Assembly: GCA_031308135.1 (NCBI GenBank)
Contig: JAHLJT010003656.1
Location: 50,762,421 to 50,826,420 of the forward strand
Reading direction: 5' to 3'
Source: Acheta domesticus
Taxonomy: Eukaryota; Arthropoda; Insecta; Orthoptera; Gryllidae
DNA length: 64,000 bases
Under the pieces are notes generated by a model, which did no database searches, was not told where the DNA came from, and was given only the letters and a program-made list of their open reading frames with translations. A program made the translations under genes and the position numbers. Positions 21,320-32,509 of the stretch are shown in pieces (positions within the stretch are counted from its first letter, which is position 1; every line of letters begins with the position of its first letter).

Positions 21320-22180
21320 TTATGTCCGCGGTTTCGTAGCTTAATCACGTCCCAACAATAAGACGTAATTCACAGAACTACAGCTGCCGCCTCATGCGAA
21401 ATGCCAATGTCGACTTCCTAACTGACTATTTCCTGAAGGTGAGGAATAACATTTAAATAGTCTTTTTACGGGAGAAAACATAATTGGGGTAATTTCATAT
21501 CACATTCCTCGCAACATGGATCAAAAATTTAGATTATCGTACAGATTTTAAATAATTTTAAAGGTTTAATACTTGTGTGTTACGTGTTAAATAATTTTAA
21601 AGGTGTAATTTACGTGCGTAATAAAGGCTAAATTATAATAAACACAAATAAATATGAAATAATTTACAAATTCTAATTTACGTAGCATCCAACTGCCTTC
21701 AAACACTTCTCAAATTACGTTCGGTAGGAAATTTGATTCAATTTCACGCCAAATTACAAAAAATACTTATAATTTAGAAAAATTGAACATGGCCTCATTT
21801 CAAGATCTATTTTTGATGGACACATTCATTAAAAAAAATATCTTCATAATTGTAGTTGTAGGAAAACGCCGGAAAAAATTGAATTTTGCAATGTTCAAAT
21901 CTGAGAATATTCAACGAGGATAAGACCTGCACCAACTCTTAAGCGTCCTATTCTCTATTCGATGTCAATATTTAATTCAAATTGTTGGTGTCGTTTGGAG
22001 AAAATAAATGTTTAAACAAAATAAAAGTTTCTATATCTCACGCAATTGTGTAAAAACACTCATATTTTCGAAACATTGTACATAACCTTATTTCAAAATC
22101 TATCCCACATTAGACCCACATAAGAGGTTTTTAACCCACATGAGACCTGCACCATTTTCTTAAACGTCCTTTACACTATC
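21320..22180. other. AT-rich sequence, weakly similar to family D
   Basis: Blocks such as CATTAAAAAAAATATCTTCATA and GTCGTTTGGAGAAAATAA recall the interior of family D, but no clear order of landmarks is present. No genes were seen. Confidence 0.3.
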
Positions 22181-22430
22181 CAACAAAAACATTTAGTCAA
22201 AAACCATGGAGCCACTTTTTTGAAAAATTTGAAAATGTCCTAGGTCTGCCTGAAGTACCGCCAAAGCTAAAATATCAATTGCAAATGTAAGGGGCTGTGA
22301 CATCTGTGAGATGAATTAGGAAGTAGCTAATTTGGAGAAAATCAGCTGAAGGGTTTAGTTGCTAGCCTTGTTCAGACACGGACACACGTTTTCCCGTCTA
22401 TCAATTTTCTATATAGGATCACATTATATA
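22180..22430 (-). repeat. dispersed repeat family D, fragment
   Basis: GAAAATCAGCTGAAGGGTTTAG and TTGCTAGCCTTGTTCAGACACGG resemble the reverse of the 'CGCTAGCGCCTAAACC' block seen at 26340-26400. Only a short part is present. Confidence 0.4.
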
Positions 22431-22740
22431 AGGTGCTTGAGTAAGTCTTTTTGTTGTTGTTTTTGGTGAAAAATAATGCTTTATTTACAGTGTGGTACAG
22501 AACATACCACTCAAAGTACATTCAATCACCAGCCACTGATTTTTTCATTTTCTGGAAGCAAATTAATGCCATGGCAGAAAAACGATGTCGTTTGAGAATC
22601 CACCGTTTTTTGGTATCTTCATACGAACGGAAGCGCTGCTTCGCCAGGTTGTGTGCCATCGAACGGAAAGGTGATCATCTGAAGAGGCGATGATTGGTGA
22701 ATATGGCGGATGGGGCAGGACTTCCCATTTAAGTCGACGT
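22430..22740 (-). pseudogene. mariner-family transposase, C-terminal part
   Basis: On the minus strand the sequence WEVLPHPPYSPIIASSDDHL (about 22728-22669) is the mariner region around the third catalytic Asp, normally 'SPDLAPSDYHL'. The following SVRWHTTWRSSAS resembles the conserved downstream helix. Several stops follow. The first two catalytic regions are absent. It belongs to a different mariner subgroup from the fragment at 29483-29965. Confidence 0.65.
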
Positions 22741-22880
22741 TTTCTTCTGGGCTAGGGGGCTGTGGTCTATTGGAAAACATACTTCCAAATGTTTCGTTCG
22801 CAACTGCGACGGACATCCTCAGTGGCGATGTGGTCTCGGACGAAGATGACCACTTTGATGGTTCGCCGATGACTGACGAA

Positions 22881-22945
22881 ATATTGTGCGAAATTCAAAT
22901 TCTTGAAAATATATTGTGCGAAATTCAAATTCTTGAAAATACATT
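22881..22945 (+). repeat. 30-bp tandem repeat, two units plus a partial third
   Basis: Two identical 30-base units (22881-22910 and 22911-22940) begin ATATTGTGCGAAATTC. A partial third unit with ACATTGTGC follows. Each unit contains the ATTGYGC half-palindrome that clusters in this region. Confidence 0.9.
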
Positions 22946-23008
22946 GTGCAAACGGCAAAAGGTTGTGCCGTCTGTTGGCAATATTGCGCAATATCCCGTC
23001 AGTCAGTA

Positions 23009-23430
23009 TCAACACGTGTTCGAGTACGCATCGCCATGGCTGCCACGCAAACTGACAGTGTCCTTTTTCTCGATTTGAGAAGTAACCAAAGCAACGAGTT
23101 CATCAAATAATTCTCCATTCATCCGTAAAAAGTTGCGAAAGTCATCTTGTTCAATTAGTCTCAGTTCATTCAGTAATTTTTCGTGGGTGTACTTCTCTCT
23201 CTCAATAAACCAGTGTTTACCCATTTTCTACTTTTTCGTGAGTTCTTTTTCGCACTGGCGGCCACAGCAATCATCACACAACACATTTCAGTATCACTCA
23301 ATATGCCTTCACTTTCGTGAAACTTCTGGTTGGGACTGATTCTACAATGTATTGCCATGTGGCTGTATGTCTGTGTTCGCGATTGCGCAATATATTGCCC
23401 AACCACCAATATCGCCTCCACATGATGCAA
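23009..23430 (-). pseudogene. PIF/Harbinger transposase, N-terminal part
   Basis: On the minus strand a first frame (ending at 23170) contains SRKWVNTGLL. Overlapping it in another frame is HWFIEREKYTHEKLLNELRL followed by DDFRNFLRMNGELFDELVAL and IEKKDT. This is the conserved start of Harbinger transposases, 'W-x-R/H-x-W-L...R-x-x-x-G...L-x-x-E-L...F-x-x-F-x-R-M...F-x-x-L-L...I-x-K-x-D-T'. A one-base shift between the two frames disables it. The DDE catalytic domain is not visible. AT-rich sequence around it carries repeated ATTGCGCAAT palindromes. Confidence 0.7.
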
Positions 23431-23837
23431 TTACTTGCAAAACCCAAAATATTGTACAATAATATTGCCCGTCTAGGGCCACCGCCCAAAATATTGTGCA
23501 ACCCACATTGCGCAATAATACTGAACGACTATAGGCCCCTGATAGTTTCGCTTGGTTCGAGAAGCTCATAATAAACTACATCCAGCTGATCCCATTTGCG
23601 TGGTTCACGGGTATTGGTCAGAATGTCAGTTAGCCGACGTTTCGGAGTTTTTATTACTCCATCCTCAGGGCTGGATAAGTTTAACAACACGGTTATTACA
23701 AACATTGTCACAATGTTAATTATAATTGCATAATAAAAACTATGTACCAACATTTTCAATGCCTAATTTGTTTGCAATTTTTTTTCAATGCCTGCTTTTT
23801 CATGGGGAGGTGGCGGTGATCTTTCCCCGCAGGATAG

Positions 23838-24290
23838 TGAGATCCGGCGCCGACTTACCATCGACTAGAGGGGTTTACCCCCTAACCAGGTACCTCCCAC
23901 CAGCGGGGCACCGCCCCAGCCGGGACAAGCTGTAAGCTCCCGACCGGTCTACCGGCATGTGTTGTAATGTAGTGCATGTTAGAGTACGTGCGAGGGTGGA
24001 AATGGGTGAGGATAGAACAAAGAAGAGGAAGGAAAGATCGCGCGCGGTCTGTGGCCCATTTGGTAGGGTATTGCTCCGGCATTCATCTCGTGTTGATCGG
24101 AGAAACCACGGAAAACTACAGATCAGAGCAGCTGGCCGCTAGAATTTTCCTCCAGACAGGACAGAACTCAACCTAGCTGAAAAGCTAATGATGAAAATCC
24201 TGCCGCCGCCCGCACTCGAATCTAGGACCTCCCGGTCAGAGGGAGTACAGTTACATCAGCTGATGCACTGAGCCATCTCTCCCGGTTTCT
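23838..24290 (-). repeat. composite SINE (long type) with tRNA-like head
   Basis: On the minus strand the head starts near 24290 with CCGGGAGAGATGGCTCAGTG, an A-box-like sequence, and has a B-box-like GGTCCTAGATTCGAGTGC. The body continues through AACTCTGATCAGAGCAGC-like, CCGTGGTTTCTC-like and CGGGCCACAGACCG-like blocks to CCCCGCTGGTGGGAGGTACC near 23890. Related copies lie at 40245-40830 (plus) and 61498-61925 (minus). At those two the middle carries a CA/GT microsatellite, while here it is short. Confidence 0.7.
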
Positions 24291-24339
24291 CATTAGTGAA
24301 TCAATAATTGAAATAGTGAACAGTTGACTTAAAAATAGT

Positions 24340-24720
24340 GAACATCTGGCAACCCCATTCGTCAGAGGTTTCGGGCTTTTCGCCGCCGGACCGAGAGTGG
24401 CAACGAGGTCGCGAACAGTGCGAAGGTGGAGGGGGAAGGACGGTGGCGCCACCTGGGACGCGAAGAAGCTCCGCCCCCGGCGAGCTCCGGTTCCTCCCTT
24501 TGCCCTTTGCCCTTTGCCCTTCGGCTTCTCCTTTCGGGTTTTAAATTAAGTCGGAAAGTGATGAATCGGCCGCGTGAGCGAGGCAAGACGTCTCCAGTCT
24601 GATTCCAAACTAATCACGTCGTCTCCGGCGCCCGCCGCCAGGAGCGCCTTCGTCACGAGTGCCCTCTCCGCCGCCCCTTGTGCCCTGTGGTGGGCGGCAG
24701 GCGCGTCTTAATTAAACCGC
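24340..24720. other. GC-rich island
   Basis: GC-rich sequence with many CpG, GGTGGCGCCACC (a 12-base palindrome near 24442-24453) and a CCCTTTG triple repeat near 24494-24520. Frames over it are low in complexity. No core promoter or exon could be supported. Confidence 0.45.
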
Positions 24721-24729
24721 AGTTAAGTT

Positions 24730-25730
24730 GGAGAACGCGCAAACCTCCCAAGTGATTCGGAGGAGGTCACTGGCTTTCGGTCTGAGAGCCCTTGGAAAAC
24801 AGTCTGAAGTTTCTTTGTTTAAGCGTTTCTGTAGTCAACAGAGCACTCGAACCTGTACACGTGAAGAGATACACCATCCATATGCACATCACATTAAAGG
24901 AAATAGTTTTGTAAATGCAATTAGGTTTTTTGACAGTTTGTAAAACTCATGCAAATGAAAGAAGTATCTTGAAGGATTTTTTGGATGAACGACACTAATC
25001 AAAACTAAGAGTAATAATTAAATTCACTGAGAAAATATGTATTTTTGCTGGTTTTAAAAAATAAAAAAAAATCACTAACGGAACAATGACGGTAAATAGG
25101 GTCACTGAGTGATTTTGAGAGGCTTAGTATCGCGAGAAACATTAAATTTAATTATTTTAATTTTTGTCATTTGTCTTTAATTTGTCAGTTTTTACTAAAG
25201 AATTTTGAGAACGAACAAGGCCGTTTGTGTTCTTTGATCGACTTCATTGTTCAAGATGAATATTTCTCACTTGATTTCATTGAAAGGGTGAGTGGAAATA
25301 TAGTTCTAGTTAAAAATTGGGCATTTATGTTGGTTTTTTACCAAAATTAATGCAGAAGGTACGGAACTATATGTTAAGGCCGATAACAGTTCAATATGAG
25401 GTCATTTGACTTCAAATCAAGCAGCTCTTTTTCTTTGATAAGTGAAATAACAGTATCTGGCCTGTACGTGTACTGCTCTTCCACTGAGGATGTCGGACGT
25501 GTGGCGTTTTGATCTCTTCACAGCACATGGCTCACATTTGTTATTTGCCATTGGCACGGGCCTGATATAATTTCTTTCTTTTGTTACTGATCTAAAATGA
25601 GCCCGTAATGAACAGAAACGACAGAGGTGAAGGAGGAAAAAGGTAATAGCATTTTCGAGCTGAAATGGAATATCACACATGTAGGATCTACGACTGGCAG
25701 GAATTATTATTATTTTCCCATATACGTACG
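24730..25730. other. AT-rich sequence without recognised genes
   Basis: Short frames only (24728-24943 plus, 25417-25680 minus). The minus frame has no recognised domain. Confidence 0.5.
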
Positions 25731-25734
25731 TATA

Positions 25735-26110
25735 AACGGAGTGATATAACGGAGGGAAAGTTATGTAATGCTGCGGAAAATCGATTCCCAGATTTCAAGG
25801 AAATACACATTTTGGGGTCCCCTGATAACAAAAAAGTGTTGTTTTTTCAAAATGTCCGTCCTTCTGTCTGTGTGTCCGTCTGTTCGCCTGTCTTGTTTAT
25901 GTGCTCAACACCAGCGCCTAAACCATGCATAGATTTTCTTCCAATTGAAGAAACCCCTGTCGATCTGGCCTGAGTCGAAATTCTGAGATTTTGAAAAGCA
26001 TTCATTAATTTTTGGGGGTACTTTACATGAAGCTTCTGGGACGTATTCAAAATGTTTTCAAATTTCGTTCCAAATTTCTTCTTTAAATTTCTTGTCAGAA
26101 TAGAGTAAAG
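25735..26110 (+). repeat. dispersed repeat family D, copy 3 (left half)
   Basis: GGAAAGTTATGTAATGCTGC at 25757-25776, the CCCCTGATAACAAAAAAGTG block, a short GTCCGTCTGTTCGCCTGTC block (about 25879-25897), then GCGCCTAAACCATGC and GGGGTACTTTACATGAAGC follow in the same order as at 7296-8275. Confidence 0.8.
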
Positions 26111-26329
26111 TACACTGATAAAGACGGCTTAGGTCCAATATTCATTGATAAATCTAAATTTTTAATAATTGTAAATGTTTGAATTTTTCCGGTGACTTCC
26201 TACAAATACAAAATTGAAGATTGTGAGTATGGCAAGGTTTTACGATGAAATAGAATTATTTTTGCTCTATTGTTTTGGTTTTTTTAAAATTACACAAATG
26301 TAATTTTTTAAACGTCTTTAAAAAGGACA

Positions 26330-26640
26330 TTTCCACTGATTTTCTTTTAGAGAAAATCGGCTGAACGGTTTAGGCGCTAGCGTTTACCACATTGGGACAG
26401 ATAGAACGACGGTTTGCCCACAATCGATTTTTCGGTAATAATGACCCAGAAAACATGGATTCTGACTACATCATGTGATTAGAAGTAATTTACTATATAT
26501 AGGAACGGGATTTATCAATTTTCAGGATCTGACGGGGCTTCTGTCGAAAATTCTCCGTTTTCCGGCACACCATTACATTTTATTGGTTTCAACCGCATAT
26601 CAACCGCACATTCATATGGTTGAGAAAGTAAAGAACAGTT
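26330..26640 (-). repeat. dispersed repeat family D, copy 4 (reverse, left end)
   Basis: In reverse the copy shows the left-end region: GAGAAAATCGGCTGAACGGT, then AAAACATGGATTCTGACTAC and ACGGGATTTATCAATTTTCA, to GTTGAGAAAGTAAAGAACAG. At 26457-26472 the bases ATTCTGAC occur once. They mark the empty site of the hAT insertion found in the related copy at 57597-58335. Confidence 0.75.
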
Positions 26641-26649
26641 ATGATGGCA

Positions 26650-28680
26650 ATCAAAGGAGCTCAATATAATCACTGAAAACTGCCCTATAGAACAAGTGAC
26701 AACTGACAAATATCTTGTACGTAATATTATCGGCCTTATTCAGGAGATATACGCAAAAGAAAGTATAAATATTTGTATTTAATATTATATTGTATAAAGT
26801 ATTAATTCGTAATGCGTTTAATTTACAATGTCTAAAATACATTCACAATTAAACGTCGGAGAGGACAAACATCCGCTGTCTCAATCCATGAGCATCTGGG
26901 TTGAATGTTGGCAAGAGAATAAATTTGTGACCACTAAGTTCTTTCTGAATATTTTCGATGGAAAATGCACAGTCATTAAAATTACTTAACTGCAAAAATT
27001 AATTCTAAACATCTTTGTCATTTTTAGCGTATTTTTATTATTTATTTCTTCAGCTATTAATGTCGTGCCCTACAACAATACCTCCATGCTGAAGTAATAA
27101 AATTTGAAATTATTACCAAAAGTTGGTTAAATAGCAATTCTGTCTCACTGAATTTTTTTGAGACTCAATTTAAAAACATATCCCGTTTTTGCGCACGGAT
27201 ATCAAATACCGTGAGGTCTCAATCAAGTTGACTGATTCTCTTTTCAATTTAAAATGTCGTTGTATAAAGAATTATGTAACATTATGCAAATGCAGCATTA
27301 TATACCATTTCATGAGCAACTGTTTTATCTCAGAATAATCTTTGCCTTGACGTACTTCACTTGTACTGTATAGCAGTTTTAATTGAGCACGTTCCAAAAG
27401 CGATTAGCACTGGTTGTTAAGAAAGACCAGCCAGGAAATTAGCACCCCGTTCATGGTGTACTATTCTTATCAACAATTTAATGGAAAGGTTGAAGATTAA
27501 CGATTAGTAAAGTTTTTGTTTCACCCCCATAAGTAGCTACAAAATTGCCATACAATATTGACACTAAAATATCTGAGTTTGTTGTCTCACATATTTTTGC
27601 AGAGAAGTCAGTTCGACTCAATGAAGAGATTCATTATCTTTCCGCGGTTTTAAATTTCACGGGTATTGTCATTTATATCTTACTCTGTCGCCATCAAGTT
27701 AACTACGAAACTGAAAGAATAAATTCGATGGTTACTACAGAAATCTTGTGAAAATACAAGTGTAAAAAGAAGTTATCTTTCACAATAAAAATCAATTTTT
27801 TTGTATCAATTTTTTATTGAGATAACAAATTTTTACTCATCCAAACGAAAAGAAATTGATAATGCTAATTGTTAATAATTGATTTTTTATATTTAATCCG
27901 CCAATAATTACTTATTGTGCGGGTCAACTTGAAGCCATCCATGGCGGAATATCGCCCGATAAGCAATGTGGTGGGGGTTCGGAGTCTAAGTTGCCGCCGG
28001 TCTGTTGACGGAGGAGAGAGCCCAGGAAGCCAGCCCTGTTTGTATCGTCTTTGGGTCAGTCTGCCGTTAACTTGCGGAGTCAACAGATAAGCAGTGGCCT
28101 AGAAGGGTCGCGTAATTCGATGTCCGTATTCTCTGAAGGACCTGCAGTCCACTTCTGAGGGCAGCCGTCTCTCCTACAATATACATCCATCTCCGTGAAA
28201 TAGAGCAGTAATTCAAATCGTGTTATGTTAATTTGTTGAAGTTCGTTAATTATAAAGCAACTTTATGACAATTAATGCTGCAGTTCATTATATTTCCCGA
28301 TGACTAGTGCACTACAAAACACAATGTCCACTTCTGACAGGTAGAAGAGTAGACTTGATAGATCGAGACTATCATTATCGCCATTTTTATCGAGGATATC
28401 ATCATTATTGCAATTTTTATCATCACCATTATTAAACAATAATTAAATATTCACTATTATTTAAGATTTTCTACATACCTCTGAAACCAACGCCATGATT
28501 CATTTAACATTTTCAAAATGTATTTCATTAATTAATAAAGCAAAGCTGTCGTTTTATGTTTTTGTTTTAAAGACATTCGTGTTTTACATTAAAGCAAATT
28601 AGAATGTAATACAATGGACATACAAAAGTGTTACAGTTTTCATAACATTGCCATTCACAAATCAAGAGACAAATATTCAG
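26650..28680. other. AT-rich sequence without recognised genes
   Basis: No frame over about 70 codons has a recognisable motif. A less AT-rich patch at 27895-28185 (including CATGGCGGAATATCGCCCGA) may be an old exon or element, but nothing identifies it. Confidence 0.5.
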
Positions 28681-29029
28681 AAATAGGTTTACCACCTTGC
28701 CAATTCCAGAAAATTCCGGTATCCCCGTGACCGGGGGGGGGGGGTAATAATTTTAAAAAGTTTTCTACATTACTGAACTCTAAGAAAATTTTGTACATTT
28801 CTTTAAAATATATTTTCATTTCTTTGGGTTTTACTGATCTATAAATAATTAACATTTAATAAAATAGTGTAACTCATACTTTGCCAACGTTCTATTTTTT
28901 CCAGATATATTTTTCGTTACTGAGGACTTTTTTAAGAGTTGCTCGGTTTTTTTTGAGAAAATCAATAAATTGATCACAAGTCAAGTCGTAGTTCAACTTT
29001 ACAAATAACTAAGATTTTACAACGCTTAG

Positions 29030-30960
29030 ATTTAATTTACTTCGTTTATCGGTCCACACATTAAACAGTATTGAAAAAATTCTCTCAACAGGAGCGTTGC
29101 TAAGAGGGATAGATAAAAATTTACAACAAGTTTAGGCAACTCTGTAAATATTTTGTTACTTGATGCAAAAACCTTCACCCATTTTTTATCTGTCGGCACA
29201 TGAAGGTCTTTGATTACAGGCACTATTTTGGAGAGCAGCTAGATTTCATCGTATAAAGCATTTTCATCGATACGGAGACCCAAAATCTTCGCAGAAATAA
29301 TAAAATCATTGTACGATGGTTCCTTTTTGAAACTGATGATAGAGAAGAACTTAAACGGACTTTTTTCAAAATCGTACCATTTTTCAAGATATGCGATTGT
29401 AAAGCTTCTTTTTCGAACTTTACCTTTTGTTGCAGCCAACGTGTAACTTCATAGATTACGGTGAAACGGGTGAAACTGTGAATGTATCATGGTGAAACTG
29501 TGAATGCCGCGTCGTATTGCACCACTGCGGGGATTCCGACAGACCATTCGCCGCGAGACCTCGACTCCTGTCAAAGGGGTGATTCTTCTGAATGACAATG
29601 CCCGCCCTCACACAGCGAGACCAACGCACGAGCTGTTACGGATATTTCATTGGAAACGCTTGGAACATCCACCGAACAGCCCTGAATTAGCCCACAGTGA
29701 TTTTCATCTGTTGGGGCCCCTCAAAAATCATTTCGGTGGCCGTCATTTTGATACAGATGATGCCGTAATCTATGAGGTTACACGTTGGCTGCGACAGCAA
29801 CCAAAGGACTTCTTTGCTGCTGGCTTTCAATGACTTGTAATGAGATGGGGTAAGTGCCTGAATGTACAGGGTGATTATGTGGAAAAGTGAAATAAATGTC
29901 AGAAAGTTACTTTGACTATTTTTGCCTAAATTCCGTTTTGCGACTTATTTATTGACTTGCCCTCGTACTTTATTCGTTTCATTCTCACCTTGTAGTATAA
30001 AATATAATTTAACTGATGGCCAATATTCTTAAAGGTGAATAAGTGGGTGAAATAGAGAGATCCATCTCATTACTACGTGTCTTAAAACATTATTGTATTC
30101 CATTTCCAGAAACTCGAAGCATTCCTTTAATTTTCTTACATTTCTTGTATTGTTTGCAAAGTCAGCACAAACTTTTAATATGAAATTCTCAACATCATAC
30201 GACAGTGATTTACACGCATTTGCCGCTACGAGGCAGTTACAATTGCTTTTAACGATGTTAATGTTTAAATCAGTAAGTTTCTTGAAAACAGTTGTGTTTC
30301 CCAAAATTGATTGGTGTATTGTCCGCAGAAAATTAACTTACGTCTTCTAATTTTAATCCACAATTATTCAAGGTTGATGTTAATCGAGTTGTGATAGCTT
30401 CTGCAGTTTCGTAACTATCTTCATAAAACTCAATTATGCGATCTTTGATTTCCAAATTTATATAGAAATATCTTACCACGACTGGAAAAAGTTTTATATT
30501 TCCTTTGTTGGAAACGTAAGTAGCGATTGAGAAACTAAGGGCAGATTCCTTTCCAGCATTCATTTCAGCCAGTGCCTTTTGAACAGCCATCGGTGCTAAA
30601 ACATTTTCAACTAAGAGAGCCGCAACAACTATAGAGCCGCAGCTTTCGTCTTCTCATAATGCATTTTCTTTCGAAGGTTGGAATCCGAGTACAATTTTAA
30701 ATTGATTTTCATACCGCAGTCCAATCATTAAGTAACTGTGATGATGAGATACGTCATGAAATACTTGTGTTAATTCTATTACAGCAACATTGAATTTTTC
30801 CTTGGTTCTTTTTTTTGTCAGAAGTTAGTTAAAACTTGATTACTTTTCGTATTTTTAACTCCTGCTTTATGTTTCAATGTTTTCTCGTGATCATCTATAG
30901 CATTGAAACGAGCAGTCATAAGTACCGTTTTTTCTTTTTTACAGCTAAATATTCTTTTTG
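29030..30960 (-). pseudogene. hAT transposase (BED/zinc-finger type)
   Basis: Read from the N-terminus, about 30940-30840 gives CSFCNALFNAIDDHEKTLKHK, a C2H2-like finger. Then 30590-30333 contains ATYVSNKGNIKLFPVVVRYF and IIEFYEDSYETAEAITTRL, the start of the RNase H fold. Then 30304-30029 contains NCLVAANACKSLSYDVENFI and RHVVMRWISLFHPLI, the insertion domain. After the mariner insertion, 29439-29239 contains AYLEKWYDFEKSPF. Finally about 29109-29040 in another frame gives NAPVERIFSILFNVWTDKR, the conserved hAT C-terminal dimerisation motif. Several stops and shifts and the insertion make it inactive. It resembles the ZBED/SCAND3-like hAT transposases common in arthropods. Confidence 0.88.
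29483..29965 (+). pseudogene. mariner transposase C-terminal part, inserted in the hAT
   Basis: The frame 29504-29833 contains GVILLNDNARPHTA, with catalytic Asp 2, and then PPNSPELAHSDFHLLGPLKNHFGG, with catalytic Asp 3. Exactly 34 residues separate the two Asp, the DD34D spacing of mariner. The right end near 29949-29965 reads TTATTGACTTGCCCTCG followed by TA at 29966-29967. The part upstream of Asp 2 and the left terminal repeat are missing. It lies on the strand opposite to the surrounding hAT and separates that transposase between its insertion domain and AYLEKW segment. Confidence 0.88.
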
Positions 30961-32309
30961 GCTGGACTTTCGCTTTTTAGGATCTGTTATGTTCTCACAA
31001 TTAAACAATATTGCCACTTTATATTACTCTTTTATTCAAATAAAAACTTAGTAATACAACGACTATCTCCACTTCTATAAGTTCCTATGTATTATTTTTC
31101 TCGTGACTAAAACAAGTACAGAGCCTCCTGCTCGTGTCCAAGGCTCCCCCACACCATTGTCACGGCCGCCCCGCCACATATCTTGACCAACGGCGCGTCA
31201 TGATCAATCCAGCTCGCCTACCACAACCTGCTGTGATCCACTGCCATGATTAGCCGACTCGGCTACAGCAGGATTCATCCAAAATCTAAAGATATAAGGA
31301 ATGATTTTTCATTAAAAAGAAGTTTTATATATTTTATGATCATTTTTTTCTAAGTTAATAGTATTTATCTTGATGTAACATTAAAACAGAATATTACTTA
31401 ACTAGTGAAGGAAAGGATGGAAATGAGTGTCAGGTTGACCTAACGAGCCGCAGTGAAACTGACCTGAGTTCACAATCCTGTCCTTCATGAGTTGAGTCAA
31501 TATTTTTTTCTAATGAGTGATAGATGCAGCAGATTTTGACACGAGTGACGAAGTCACGAATAAGAGAATTTGCTACTTCTCCCACTGAGTGAGAAAAAAA
31601 ATTAATTGATAAATAAAGTGTGTATGTGAGTGAGAGAGTTAATTTATGAATTAACTTAACATCTTAATTTTAAAAATTTAAAAATCTTACAATCTTACTT
31701 CTATTCATGTAATTCAAATATAAATAAAAAATAAATGTGAAAGAATATTTGCTAAACATTTTATACTGATTTATCGAAATGTAGAAATGTTACATATATG
31801 TTTTTAATCATTCAAAACAGTTTTCTTAGGTTTCGCACCAGTAATACAAAATGTGCAGTTTCCAAGAATCACAAACGTACCTCTATTTTAATGTTTTTAA
31901 GAAATAATTTTCAAAGAAAAGAACGAAAATATGATCTTGTTCAAAATGGAGGTATCGAAAAATATTCCCGGAAGTTTATTCTTGAAAATATTGCGCGATG
32001 CGAGTCTCACATAATTGCTGGTGCTATGTCTGATATGCGTAGAAAGAAAGAGACAGCAGGTGGTAATGCTACAAGAATCGGAAGACAAATTTTCATGTCC
32101 TGCTCTCTATCTTTCTAATGAAGAAGAAAAGGAGAGAATTCTAATAAAATATAAAAAGCTATAAATTTAAGTTGGAAAAATTATTTATTTTATAAAAAAT
32201 CTAAAAACGTATTGAAAAACGGAGATAATTTTTCAAAAACCGGAGACCGGAGATGAAACTCAAACGCTGGAGTCTCCGGTCTAACCCGGAGAGGTGGCAA
32301 CACTATCCA

Positions 32310-32500
32310 GAAACAAACATTAATACAGAAGCCAAGAGAAGTACAATGTATGTGATTAAAAACTGCACAAAATCATTTTACCGAGATAGAACTGTTGTAT
32401 GATTTAATATTGAGAAGAAATGAACACAGACCGATTACGTTAATGGACCAGTTAGGAATCGTACGTTGTTTTCGACAAATTGGCACCGCGACGTGACGAT
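32310..32500. other. short unannotated flank
   Basis: Nothing recognised between the hAT end and the GC-rich block. Confidence 0.5.
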
Positions 32501-32509
32501 GCGAATTTC

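Larger units (their letters stand above)
28684..32305 (-). mobile_element. hAT transposon, full-length but decayed
   Basis: Both ends are visible. The left end reads TAGGTTTACCACC and the reverse of the right end TAGTGTTGCCACC (10 of 13 match). They are flanked by eight-base direct repeats, TTCAGAAA at 28676-28683 and TCCAGAAA at 32306-32313 (7 of 8 match), the hAT target length. The interior encodes a hAT transposase on the minus strand (29030-30960). The element is about 3.6 kb and contains a later mariner fragment at 29483-29965. Near the left end a run of about ten G (28733-28742) is present. The right end has a CTCCGG-rich subterminal region (32220-32295), which may hold transposase binding repeats. 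Confidence 0.85.

Noticed and set aside
31798..32118. 106-codon plus-strand frame inside the hAT
   Set aside because: It lies on the strand opposite to the transposase, has no recognised domain, and falls in the element's non-coding end region.
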